Positions 47,516 to 55,831 of a stretch of 64,000 nt of DNA are shown one piece after another; positions within the stretch are counted from its first letter, which is position 1, and every line of letters starts with the position of its first letter. The DNA is from CAYGDP01 sp964348665. Its GTDB lineage: Bacteria; Verrucomicrobiota; Verrucomicrobiia; Palsa-1439; CAYGDP01. Location of the stretch: the NCBI GenBank assembly GCA_964348665.1, contig CAYGDP010000014.1, positions 1 through 64,000 on the forward strand, read 5' to 3'. A program made the translations under genes and the position numbers. The notes below the pieces were generated by a model. That model saw only the letters and a program-made list of their open reading frames with translations, had not been told where the DNA came from and searched no databases.

Positions 47516-48853
47516 GTGAATATACGAGTTCGCTTTGCTCCAAGCCCGACCGGCTACCTCCATATTGGTAGCGTGCGGACGGCGCTCTTCAATTGGCTCT
47601 ACGCCCGCCACACCGGCGGGACGTTTGTGCTGCGCATCGAGGACACCGACGCGGCGCGCAACACGGCGGAATCGCTTCGCACGATCCTCGACGGATTGCG
47701 ATGGCTCGGGCTGGATTGGGACGAAGGCCCGGAGAAAGACGGCGCGCACGGGCCGTATTTTCAGTCGCAGCGCGGCGAAATCTACAAGCGGCGCGTGCGC
47801 GAGTTGATGGACAAAGGCATGGCGTACGAGCACGAGGGCGCGATCCGATTCAAGATGACGCGAGAACCAATCGAGATGCGCGACCTGATCGTCGGCAAGG
47901 TCATTCGCCCGCTCAACGAGAAAGAAGCGCTCGACCCCGATTTTGTGATTATTCGCAGCGATGGAAATCCCGTGTTCCATTTCGTCAACGTCGTGGACGA
48001 CATGGAAATGCGAATCACGCACGTCATCCGCGGCGAGGATCATCTCTCCAACACACCGAAACACATCGCGCTCTTCCGCGCGTTTGGCGTCGAGCCGCCG
48101 CAGTACGCGCATATCCCGATGATATTGAATTCCGACGGCAGCAAGATGAGCAAGAGCGACGCGCGACCTGATTTTGCGCGGCTTGCGTCGCTCGACGCCT
48201 ATCTGGCCGACGGCTATCTGCCGGAGGCGATGCGGAACTACCTCTGTTTGCTCGGGTGGTCGCCGAAAGACAATCGCGAAGTGATGCCCCTGGCCGACAT
48301 TGTCGGTCTGTTTGATTTGCCGCAGATCATCCGTCACAATGCCCGGTTCGATCTGGATAAACTCTTTTGGATTAACGGCGAATACATTCGATCCATGCCG
48401 ATGGAACAGTTCGCGGCGGCAGGCCGCTCCCTGTTGCCGACAGGTGTGGCCCCGGATTATGTGAAAGCGGTGCTGGCATTGGTGAAAGAAAAAATCAAGC
48501 TGCTCAAGGATTTGCCGGCTTGGACGAATTATTTTTTCAGCGACCAGTTCGAGTATGATCCGGAAGCCGTGAAAAAATCCTGTGCCGCGCCTCAAACCGG
48601 AGAGCGAATGCGGCGATTGGCGGAGAAATTTTCCCCAATTGATCCGTGGGAACACAAACCACTGGAGACAGCATTGCGAGTATTGGCGACCGAGCTGGGG
48701 TTGAAGCCAGGTGACTTGATACATCCCTGCCGCGTGGCGGTGTCGGGCAAATCGGTTGGCGCGGGTTTGTTCGAAACATTGGCGCTATTGGGGCGGGAGC
48801 GTGTGTTAGCTCGACTCCGCCGGGCGTCGGAGAGGTTTGGGCAGGCGCAATGA
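47516..48853 (+). CDS. gltX: Glutamyl-tRNA synthetase
   Basis: The 445-residue class I synthetase has 'RFAPSPTGYLHIGSVRTALFNWLYAR' (HIGH-type motif as HIGS), 'LRIEDTDAARNTAES', 'HVIRGEDHLSNTPKHIALFRAFG', and 'DGSKMSKSDARP' (KMSKS). The C-terminal anticodon-binding part is a little short compared with the 460-480 usual. The GTG start at 47516 agrees with the N-terminus of relatives (VNIRVRFAPSPTG) and with the promoter. pgsA follows with a 4-bp overlap. Confidence 0.96.
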   Translation: MNIRVRFAPSPTGYLHIGSVRTALFNWLYARHTGGTFVLRIEDTDAARNTAESLRTILDGLRWLGLDWDEGPEKDGAHGPYFQSQRGEIYKRRVRELMDKGMAYEHEGAIRFKMTREPIEMRDLIVGKVIRPLNEKEALDPDFVIIRSDGNPVFHFVNVVDDMEMRITHVIRGEDHLSNTPKHIALFRAFGVEPPQYAHIPMILNSDGSKMSKSDARPDFARLASLDAYLADGYLPEAMRNYLCLLGWSPKDNREVMPLADIVGLFDLPQIIRHNARFDLDKLFWINGEYIRSMPMEQFAAAGRSLLPTGVAPDYVKAVLALVKEKIKLLKDLPAWTNYFFSDQFEYDPEAVKKSCAAPQTGERMRRLAEKFSPIDPWEHKPLETALRVLATELGLKPGDLIHPCRVAVSGKSVGAGLFETLALLGRERVLARLRRASERFGQAQ

Positions 48854-49461
48854 CCTGGGCCAATCGCATCACCATCCTGCGGATCCTGCTGATTCCGATC
48901 TTTGTAACGCTGATGATTCACTATGGCAGGAGCATCATTCTCAAAGACCCGAACGAATGGTTTTGGGCCTGGGCGTGTCTTGTCTTCGCCATCGCCGCGA
49001 TCAGCGATGGTGTGGACGGTTATTTGGCGCGGCATCGAGGGCAACGGACGGAGTTGGGAGCGGTGCTCGATCCGCTGGCGGACAAACTTCTGTTGGTCGC
49101 GGCGATTGTATTGCTGACGGTCAATTACGGGGATGCATTTGACGGGTTGCCGGCCTGGTTCGCCGTGACGGTCATCGGTCGCGATCTGATTCTCGGCATC
49201 GGCGCGATGATCGTTCATTTGTGGGTTGGTGAAGTGACGGTGCGACCGCGTTGGATCGGCAAGGTTTCGACAGTGGCGCAGATGCTTGTGATTGGCTGGA
49301 CACTGCTCAAGATTCATAAACCGGACGTGATCTTCTCCGTCGTGGTGTTTGTTGCCGCCACCAGCACGATCGCGTCTTGTCTTTGGTATATCTACGACGG
49401 TGCCAAACAGTTTGGCGCGCACGGCAAAGCGGAAGAAAAAAACAAAACCAAAACCCAATAA
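48850..49461 (+). CDS. pgsA: CDP-diacylglycerol-glycerol-3-phosphate 3-phosphatidyltransferase
   Basis: The 203-residue membrane enzyme begins 'MTWANRITILRILLIPIFV' and has the CDP-alcohol phosphotransferase motif 'DGVDGYLARHRGQRTELG...LDPLADK' (DGxxAR...GxxxDxxxD, about residues 54-77). It makes phosphatidylglycerophosphate in the inner membrane. It overlaps gltX by 4 bp (ATGA). The C-terminal 'KAEEKNKTKTQ' comes from the edge of the following repeat. Confidence 0.93.
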   Translation: MTWANRITILRILLIPIFVTLMIHYGRSIILKDPNEWFWAWACLVFAIAAISDGVDGYLARHRGQRTELGAVLDPLADKLLLVAAIVLLTVNYGDAFDGLPAWFAVTVIGRDLILGIGAMIVHLWVGEVTVRPRWIGKVSTVAQMLVIGWTLLKIHKPDVIFSVVVFVAATSTIASCLWYIYDGAKQFGAHGKAEEKNKTKTQ

Positions 49462-49602
49462 AACTTCAAATTCCAAACTGCAAACCCAAATGAACCTTCT
49501 GATCTCGGATTCCAATCAAGCCATTAATTGCCTCAACGCTAGTGGTGCTTGGTGCTTGGGATTTTTTTGGAGTTTGGGTTTTGGGTTTTGGAGTTTTAGT
49601 GA
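49462..49602. repeat. Long imperfect inverted repeat (CCAAAC/TTTGG family) before der
   Basis: AAACTTCAAATTCCAAACTG on the left, GGTGCTTGGTGCTTGGGATT and GGAGTTTGGGTTTTGGGTTT on the right. No gene is seen. Confidence 0.75.
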
Positions 49603-49652
49603 GACCTTCCAAGCAAGCATTTGGACAGAGTATTAAGCGGATCGAATCGAAT

Positions 49653-51038
49653 ATGGACCCTTCCCCAAAACTCCCTTGCGTCGCCATCGTCGGCCGCCCC
49701 AATGTCGGCAAGAGCGCCCTGTTCAACCGTCTCGTCGGACACCGCGCCGCGATCGTATTCGATCAACCGGGCGTCACACGGGATCGGATTGAAGGAGTGG
49801 TGAACTGGGGCACGGCCTCGTTTCGTCTGCTCGATACCGGCGGAGTCGGTTGGTTGGCTGGTGAGAAACCGGACGACGACATCATCGTGTCGGTTCGCAA
49901 GCAAATCCAGCGCGCAACAGGCGAGGCGGACTTGTTTTTCTTTGTCGTCAACTCGCAAGACGGTCGCGTGCCGTTGGACGACGAAGTTGCAAAGTTCCTT
50001 CGGCGAACCGGCAAACCGACGTTTGTCGTGGCGAACAAATCCGATAACGAAACCTTGGTGGATGCCGCCGGTGACTTTGCCGCGTTTGGATTCAAAAAAA
50101 TATATCCCGTCTCCGCACTCCACAGCAGCGGCGTGGATGATTTGCTGGAGGCGGCGGTGGCTACGCTGCCCAAAGTGGACACCCAACAGACAGAGATTTC
50201 TGTGCCACCGGTATTCCCATTGAAAATCGCCATCATCGGTCGTCCGAACGTTGGCAAGTCATCGCTGATCAATCGCCTCGTCCACGATGAACGGCTCATT
50301 GTCAACTCAATGCCCGGCACGACGCGCGACTCGGTGGACGTGCCCTGCGTTCTGAAGGCCGGCGATCGAAGACTCGACGTCGTCCTGGTTGACACCGCGG
50401 GTATCCGGCGCGCCGGGAAAATCCACGAGCCGATCGAGTTCTTCAGCGTCCGCCGCGCCGAAGAGAGCATCAAACGATGCAACCTCGCCGTCCTATTGCT
50501 AGATGCCGAGCAGGGCATCACGGCGCAGGATAAGAAAGTGGGTGGATTGATTCTCGAGGCGGGCAAAGGCTGTGTGCTGGCCATGAACAAATGGGACTTG
50601 ATCAAACAAAACGTCGAACGAAAATTTCTCGATCACGTCGGTCAGGTGCTTTTCTTCCTCGATTTTGCTCCGGTCGTCTTTCTTTCGGCCAAAACCGGCT
50701 ACGGGTTATCGCGATTGACCGATGCCATTCACACCGTTGCCGAGTCCGGCCAACCGACCATCGCCACCGGCCCACTCAATCGAATTATCGCCGATGCAGT
50801 CGAGCGACGCGCCTTGAGTGGCGCGAGCCGGTTCAAAATTTATTATTCCACCCAACGAAAGGGATCGCCACCAACCTTCATCCTCTTTGTCAACGAACCC
50901 AAACTCTGGACGCCCGCCGCCGAAAAATATCTCGCCAATCGGATCCGCGAACATTATCCCTACGTGGGCTGGCCGATCCGGTTCGATGTCCGCGCCAAAT
51001 CGCCGAGGGCAGCGGCGAAGGAAGTGCGCCGTGGCTGA
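49653..51038 (+). CDS. der: Ribosome-associated double GTPase Der (EngA)
   Basis: The 461-residue protein has two G domains in tandem: 'GRPNVGKSALFNRLVG', 'DTGGVGW', 'NKSD' (about residues 12-125) and 'GRPNVGKSSLINRLVHDERLIVNSMPGTTRDSVD' (in parts), 'DTAGIRRAGKI', 'NKWDL' (about 190-320), followed by the KH-like domain ('FKIYYSTQRKGSPPTFILFVNEP'). It is needed for 50S assembly. The N-terminal start at MDPSPKLPC was chosen because the longer frame is repeat-encoded. The second G1 is fully conserved. Confidence 0.96.
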   Translation: MDPSPKLPCVAIVGRPNVGKSALFNRLVGHRAAIVFDQPGVTRDRIEGVVNWGTASFRLLDTGGVGWLAGEKPDDDIIVSVRKQIQRATGEADLFFFVVNSQDGRVPLDDEVAKFLRRTGKPTFVVANKSDNETLVDAAGDFAAFGFKKIYPVSALHSSGVDDLLEAAVATLPKVDTQQTEISVPPVFPLKIAIIGRPNVGKSSLINRLVHDERLIVNSMPGTTRDSVDVPCVLKAGDRRLDVVLVDTAGIRRAGKIHEPIEFFSVRRAEESIKRCNLAVLLLDAEQGITAQDKKVGGLILEAGKGCVLAMNKWDLIKQNVERKFLDHVGQVLFFLDFAPVVFLSAKTGYGLSRLTDAIHTVAESGQPTIATGPLNRIIADAVERRALSGASRFKIYYSTQRKGSPPTFILFVNEPKLWTPAAEKYLANRIREHYPYVGWPIRFDVRAKSPRAAAKEVRRG

Positions 51039-51681
51039 CGAATTTGCAAAATGGTTCGTGCTGTTTTTCTATGGATTTGGAATGTGGGCAATGACGGTTG
51101 GACTGCTCCTCTGTTTTCTTGGCCGACGAATGTTCAGGTCGCTGCTGGGGTTCCTTGGGTTCGGAATCGGGGTTGGCTTGGGGTATTGGCTCTTCGTGGT
51201 GGTCTTACAAGTCACGCTCACGTGGAAGATTGCTGCAATGCTAGTTGCCATGGGGTTAATTGCAGCGGTCATGCTGATGTTATGGTTTTTCATTGCGCTG
51301 ATGACGTTCGGGTTTCAATTAGGCGCGATTCTAGTGGGTGTGCCGACGATTCTCCTCCTCTCTCTTCTCGGCATAGAAGGACAGGGCATCGCGCTCTTGG
51401 CGGCGCTGGTTGGCGGGTTCGTTGGTGTTGTGTTGGCAATCAAATATCGCGAAGCGCTGATTGTGCTTCTGACGGCGTTTAACGGCGCATCACTGGCGAC
51501 CATCGGACTGGCTTGGGTAGTCGCCGGGATCCATTTCTCCGCGGACGTATTGCGCAACGACCCGAGTGTGATTGCGCAATGGTCGTGGCTCAAGGCTGCG
51601 TTGCCGATTTTCACCTTGCTGCTGGGCATCGCCGGATGCTGCGTCCAATTCTCCGCCGCGCGCAAAGAGAAGTCGCCTTGA
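51031..51681 (+). CDS. Polytopic membrane protein of unknown function
   Basis: The 216-residue protein starts at a GTG that overlaps der by 8 bp. It has about six TM helices separated by very short loops and many Gly residues ('FLGFGIGVGLGYWLF', 'ALVGGFVGVVLAIKYREALIVLLTAFNGASLATIGLAWVVAG'). The layout resembles DUF4203/TMEM198-like proteins, in which repeated helical hairpins carry a charged 'KYREA' loop. I assign no function. Confidence 0.7.
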   Translation: MADEFAKWFVLFFYGFGMWAMTVGLLLCFLGRRMFRSLLGFLGFGIGVGLGYWLFVVVLQVTLTWKIAAMLVAMGLIAAVMLMLWFFIALMTFGFQLGAILVGVPTILLLSLLGIEGQGIALLAALVGGFVGVVLAIKYREALIVLLTAFNGASLATIGLAWVVAGIHFSADVLRNDPSVIAQWSWLKAALPIFTLLLGIAGCCVQFSAARKEKSP

Positions 51682-51707
51682 CCATGGCAACGGTTCTGCG
51701 CTACGGT
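51678..51707 (+). promoter_or_regulatory. Promoter of pyrE, predicted leaderless
   Basis: TTGACC (51678-51683), an 18-bp spacer and TACGGT (51702-51707) end 8 nt before the ATG at 51716. The -35 box overlaps the stop codon of the upstream gene. Confidence 0.55.
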
Positions 51708-51715
51708 GCGGGCGC

Positions 51716-52267
51716 ATGAATGATCGGGAACGGTTGTTGCAGATTCTCCATGAGCGGTCGCTGATTTATGGCGATATCACGCTCTCCAGCGGTCAGAAGA
51801 GCCATTATTATATAGACGGCAAACAGACGACCCTGGACGGCGAAGGCATTGCCCTGATCGCCCGGTTGATGTTGCCCAAGCTCCGAGACGTTGACGCCGT
51901 GGGCGGGCCGACGCTGGGCGCGGACCCGTTCCTCGGCGCATTGCTGGCGGTGTGTCACGAAGCGGGTGTGCCGATGGTGGGGTTCATCGTGCGCAAGGAA
52001 GTGAAAAACCATGGGACTCAAAAAGTCATCGAAGGGCCGCTCAAGTCCGGGATGCGCGTGGCGCTGGTGGAAGACGTGATCACCACTGGAGGGTCGGCCT
52101 TGCTAGCGGCGGACAAAATCGAAGCCGCAGGCTGCAAGATTGTCCGCGTGCTCGCCCTATTGGATCGTCAGCAAGGCGGCGCGGAAGCGTTTCACGCGCG
52201 CGGCTACGAGTTTTGCCCGTTGTTTACGAAGGATGATTTGAAGATTCAGCCGCCGTCGCAAACCTAG
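51716..52267 (+). CDS. pyrE: Orotate phosphoribosyltransferase
   Basis: The 183-residue protein has 'RSLIYGDITLSSGQKSHYYIDGKQ' (orotate site), 'AVGGPTLGADPFLGALL' and the PRPP motif 'VALVEDVITTGGSALLAADKI' (about residues 112-132), with 'VRKEVKNHGTQKVIEG' holding the catalytic Lys. Length and motifs are normal for PyrE. It makes OMP in pyrimidine synthesis. The stop TAG shares CTAG with the stop of the convergent RTX/beta-propeller gene. Confidence 0.94.
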   Translation: MNDRERLLQILHERSLIYGDITLSSGQKSHYYIDGKQTTLDGEGIALIARLMLPKLRDVDAVGGPTLGADPFLGALLAVCHEAGVPMVGFIVRKEVKNHGTQKVIEGPLKSGMRVALVEDVITTGGSALLAADKIEAAGCKIVRVLALLDRQQGGAEAFHARGYEFCPLFTKDDLKIQPPSQT

Positions 52268-54705
52268 AACAAAACTTCATGGACGGTGCCGGTTGGATTT
52301 TGGATGGGGCCGACTTTGACGCTGTGAGCGGCGATGGAGTAGAGGAATTCACCGATTTGGAGGCTGCGTCGAACGGCAGAGTCGTGGGAGATGGTGCCGA
52401 GTGCAGTGAAACCCTCGTTCGAGTCTATCTGATAGACATTCAATCCTGCGATGTCCCAGTTTACGGCGACTGGCAGTGCGACGATCATCTTACCCGGGTA
52501 ATAGCCAAACGCGTGATGGTCGTCGAACGCTTCTGAATAGCCGTATTCGCCCGCGCCCTCGGTGATTTGGTCGGCCAACAGGGGGTTGGTGAGGTCGGAG
52601 ACATCGAAGAGCGAGAGTTGGAGTCCGCGCGGGACATTGTTGATCACTTCGCGACCGACACCGACGAGGTAATTGGCGCCGACCGGGTGCAAGTAAGATG
52701 AAAATCCTGGAATTTTTAACTCGCCCGCGACGGTGGGGCGCGTCGAATCGGTCAAATCAATGGCAAACAAGGGATCAATCTGTCGGAACGTGACGACGAA
52801 CGCGCGGTCACCGAGGAATCTCACGGAAAAGATCCGCTCGGAATAGGCGAGATCCGTGAGAGCGCCAATGACTTGGAGATTATCCCCGACAGGTTCGAGC
52901 ACGAACACATTGTTGCTTTGGGAGTTCCACGACCCGCCGGTGGTGGCGATGCGGAATTGGCCGTCGAACTCGTCCATGGAGAATTGGTTCAAGACCGAGC
53001 CAGCGACAGAGCCGGAGGCGACGAGCGGAATGTCTTCGGTGTTGAGGGCGAACTGATAGAGGAATGTCGTAGGCGACCAACTGCCGAGGTCGTCCACGGT
53101 GTAAAATTGCGAGGCGACGTATAGATTGCTGGTGGAAACGTAAATCTCGCCCGCGACGCCAAGCATGGTAGTGGATGTGCTCGGCCCGGCTTCGGCATCG
53201 GCGACGTCGAACGACACGATCGAGACGAAATTGTAAGTTTCGGGGTTATCGGGGGCAAAGAAGTGTGCCGCATCCACCAAGGAACCGGTTGATTCGAATC
53301 CGTCGGCGTTGACGGTAAACTGTGGAAGCGCGAGAGAATCGAGTTCCTGGTCGAGGCGCGCGCGGTAGTCGGTTTCCGACTCATAGAAGAACAGTTCAGG
53401 GTTATCGAGTGAAGGAACGACTAGGGGGGAGGGTGGATTGAAATCGTTACTGACCACCAGCACCATCCGGTCGTTAATCAATCGAGAACCGACCAGCCAG
53501 CCGTCCATCGTTGTTTCCTCCAGCATGACCGGGTTTGCGCGATCAGACACATCGAAAATGGTGACGATGATTTCTGGTTGAGACCAGTACGCAACGGAGT
53601 CGAGGGCAATCACCTCGCCGATTCGGTCCCAGAGAACAGGTCCGCCGGAGCCATTGGACAGCACGATAACACGGTCGCCATTGATGTAAAGCGAATCGGC
53701 GCCGGTTTCCACAGTGGTTTGTGATACGACCTGGGTCTCGCCCGGAGGCCACGCGTCGAGGATGGTCAGTTTGCCGTCCGCGACGATGTAAATGTATTCC
53801 CCATCGGTTTTGACGAGGTCGGCTTCGTCAACACCGGCGACTTGAACATTGGTCTGCGAGAAATTCTCCGGGTTAGACGAATCAGAGTTCTGTGAAGCTG
53901 CCACCGAGAGATCCATCCCGACTGCGATTGTTTCCACGCCGCCTCCGAAAACGCGAATCACATCACCACCATCTTCTCCCCACCAGCCCCACCATGCGGA
54001 TTGTCCAAACAACCCGGCGTAGCGCGCCACGGCGGCATCTAGGAGTTGTTGACGCAGTTCCGCGCTCCATTCCGTCTGGCCGAACGCCGTTGCGCTGTCG
54101 TCCCGCACCAGCACGTCCAGAGTAGGGTTGATTACAATGTCCTGCGCAGGGTCGGCATACACCCAATCCTGCTCGCGCCGGCCGCCGTCCAGTTGATCAT
54201 TTCCTTTACCGCCATATAACGTGTCCGTGCCTCGTCCGCCGAAGATCGAGTCATTATCACCGCCGCCGTCCATTCGCTCGTCGGTATTGGCGCCGAGGAG
54301 AGTATCGTCTCCCGCGCCACCCAACAATACAATCGAACCGCTGGCGACTTTCAGTTTGTTGCCAACGACCAATGTGTCATTCCCTTCCAAGCCGTCCAGA
54401 AAAATCGATTTCATCGCCCGCTTCGTCGCGCCCTCCATCGCCTCGGTATAGAATGGGGACAATGGATTTGCCGAGTGGACGGTGTCATTGATCGTCACCT
54501 GCGCGAAGCCATTGGCGACGCGGACATGGATCGAATCATTTCGAACACCGCCTTCATCGCCAACGACATCCAACTGGCCTGTGGCGGGGTCAAATGCGAC
54601 GCTAGGCGCGATCCGGATCTCGAGTGCCTCGGGCAAAAGACCCGAACCACGACGGGAAAATTGATTGCGAGATCGAATGGGGAGATTCATCGCCAAGCTT
54701 TCCAT
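52264..54705 (-). CDS. RTX-repeat and beta-propeller domain protein
   Basis: The 813-residue product has an N-terminal 'ALEIRIAPS' motif, reminiscent of the LExRxxPS export tags of PVC proteins, then RTX-type calcium repeats at about residues 100-180 ('GLEGNDTLVVGN', 'LGGAGDDTLLGANTDERMDGGGDNDSIFGGRGTDTLYGGKGNDQLDGG' in pieces) and a long C-terminal beta-propeller domain (Beta_propel type, about 280-813, 'AGVDEADLVKTDGEYIYIVADGKLTILDAWPPGE', 'LGVAGEIYVSTSNLYVAS', 'FDDHHAFGYYPGKMIVALPVA'). The propeller family is found in archaea and exported bacterial proteins with unknown role. The start may be 54705 (MESLAMNLP) or 54690; both follow the strong promoter at 54726-54754. Confidence 0.85.
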   Translation of the reverse strand: MESLAMNLPIRSRNQFSRRGSGLLPEALEIRIAPSVAFDPATGQLDVVGDEGGVRNDSIHVRVANGFAQVTINDTVHSANPLSPFYTEAMEGATKRAMKSIFLDGLEGNDTLVVGNKLKVASGSIVLLGGAGDDTLLGANTDERMDGGGDNDSIFGGRGTDTLYGGKGNDQLDGGRREQDWVYADPAQDIVINPTLDVLVRDDSATAFGQTEWSAELRQQLLDAAVARYAGLFGQSAWWGWWGEDGGDVIRVFGGGVETIAVGMDLSVAASQNSDSSNPENFSQTNVQVAGVDEADLVKTDGEYIYIVADGKLTILDAWPPGETQVVSQTTVETGADSLYINGDRVIVLSNGSGGPVLWDRIGEVIALDSVAYWSQPEIIVTIFDVSDRANPVMLEETTMDGWLVGSRLINDRMVLVVSNDFNPPSPLVVPSLDNPELFFYESETDYRARLDQELDSLALPQFTVNADGFESTGSLVDAAHFFAPDNPETYNFVSIVSFDVADAEAGPSTSTTMLGVAGEIYVSTSNLYVASQFYTVDDLGSWSPTTFLYQFALNTEDIPLVASGSVAGSVLNQFSMDEFDGQFRIATTGGSWNSQSNNVFVLEPVGDNLQVIGALTDLAYSERIFSVRFLGDRAFVVTFRQIDPLFAIDLTDSTRPTVAGELKIPGFSSYLHPVGANYLVGVGREVINNVPRGLQLSLFDVSDLTNPLLADQITEGAGEYGYSEAFDDHHAFGYYPGKMIVALPVAVNWDIAGLNVYQIDSNEGFTALGTISHDSAVRRSLQIGEFLYSIAAHSVKVGPIQNPTGTVHEVLF

Positions 54706-54725
54706 TTTCGTTTCCCAATGGCCGG

Positions 54726-54754
54726 AGTATAGCAGCAACGCTCGACTGTCGCAA
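54726..54754 (-). promoter_or_regulatory. Strong sigma70-type promoter of the RTX/beta-propeller gene
   Basis: On the minus strand TTGCGA (54749-54754), a 17-bp spacer and TATACT (54726-54731), five of six bases matching TATAAT. It would give a leader of about 15 nt before 54705. Confidence 0.65.
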
Positions 54755-54758
54755 GTGG

Positions 54759-55793
54759 CTAGGCCAATGTTGCATTTGGGTTGACGTCGCAGGACAGATC
54801 GCGCCCGGGAGATTGTCGGATTTTGGTGAATGCGGCAGCGGCGATCATGGCCGCGTTATCGGTGCAGTGTTCGGGGAGAGCGAATCGCATTTGGATTGAC
54901 GGTGCGTCAGACCGCGAGATCGTTTCGAAAAATTTCTGTCGTAATCGGGAATTGCAGGCGACTCCACCGGAAATCGTGATCAAGGATGCCCGACGCGCGC
55001 GGGCGGCCCGGAGAGTTTTCTGGACAAGCACATCCACGACGGCTTCCTGAAACGAGGCGCAAATGTCCGCCACAGGCAGGGACGCTGGAGCTGCCGGTTT
55101 ATGTTTCACATGGTAGAGGACTGCCGTTTTGAGGCCGCTGAAGGAAAAATTAAAATCCTCGCGGTCGAGCAGGCTGCGGGGAAACCGGATGGCATCACGA
55201 TTGCCATTTTGCGCAAGACGATCGATTGCCGGGCCGCCCGGATAACCGAGCCCAAGAAGTTTGGCAACTTTGTCAAACGCCTCGCCGGCAGCATCATCGA
55301 GGGTTTGACCCAGAAGGCGTGGTTTGCCGGATTTGTTCACATGAACTAGCAAGGTGTGTCCGCCGCTGACAATCAACGCGACATGTGTTTGGGGAGAAGG
55401 AATCGGCGGCTGAAGATTAAGAAACGGCGACCAGAGATGGCCGGCGAGATGATTGACGGCGAGGAACGGTTTCCGGAGAGAGAGCGCGATGGCTTTAGCG
55501 GCGGTGAGACCCACGAGGAGCGAGCTGGAGAGACCGGGGCCATACGTGGCGGCGATCGCGGAGAGTTTGCGGAGGGATATTTTGGCTTCGGCGAGAGCTT
55601 GAGAAACGATGGGCTGGAGGATGGCGAGGTGTTGACGGCTGGCGATTTCGGGGACGACACCACCGTACGGGGCGTGGAGCGCGATTTGAGAGCTGACGAC
55701 GTTGGAAAGAATTTGGAAGCGGCCAGGCGCGATTTTTCGGACGACGGCGGCGCTGGTTTCGTCGCAGGAAGTTTCGAGGGCGAGGATGATCAC
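54759..55793 (-). CDS. tsaD: tRNA threonylcarbamoyladenosine transferase TsaD
   Basis: The 344-residue ASKHA-fold protein has 'LALETSCDETSAAVV', 'PEIASRQHLAILQPI' (metal ligands in 'HLAGHLWSPF', the HxxxH), 'LIVSGGHTLLVHV', 'LDDAAGEAFDKVAKLLGLGYPGGPAIDRLA', 'NFSFSGLKTAV' and 'ISGGVACNSRLR', all canonical. It completes t6A37 synthesis on ANN-decoding tRNAs. It is 38 bp downstream of the ctpA-type gene on the same strand. Confidence 0.96.
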   Translation of the reverse strand: MIILALETSCDETSAAVVRKIAPGRFQILSNVVSSQIALHAPYGGVVPEIASRQHLAILQPIVSQALAEAKISLRKLSAIAATYGPGLSSSLLVGLTAAKAIALSLRKPFLAVNHLAGHLWSPFLNLQPPIPSPQTHVALIVSGGHTLLVHVNKSGKPRLLGQTLDDAAGEAFDKVAKLLGLGYPGGPAIDRLAQNGNRDAIRFPRSLLDREDFNFSFSGLKTAVLYHVKHKPAAPASLPVADICASFQEAVVDVLVQKTLRAARARRASLITISGGVACNSRLRQKFFETISRSDAPSIQMRFALPEHCTDNAAMIAAAAFTKIRQSPGRDLSCDVNPNATLA

Positions 55794-55831
55794 AATTCGG
55801 CGCGCATTCTTCGCTGCAATCCGCGACGCGT

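Noticed and set aside
53892..54125. Small Arg/Pro-rich plus-strand frames in the RTX/beta-propeller gene
   Set aside because: Shadow frames of the RTX/beta-propeller gene with no start signal or motif.
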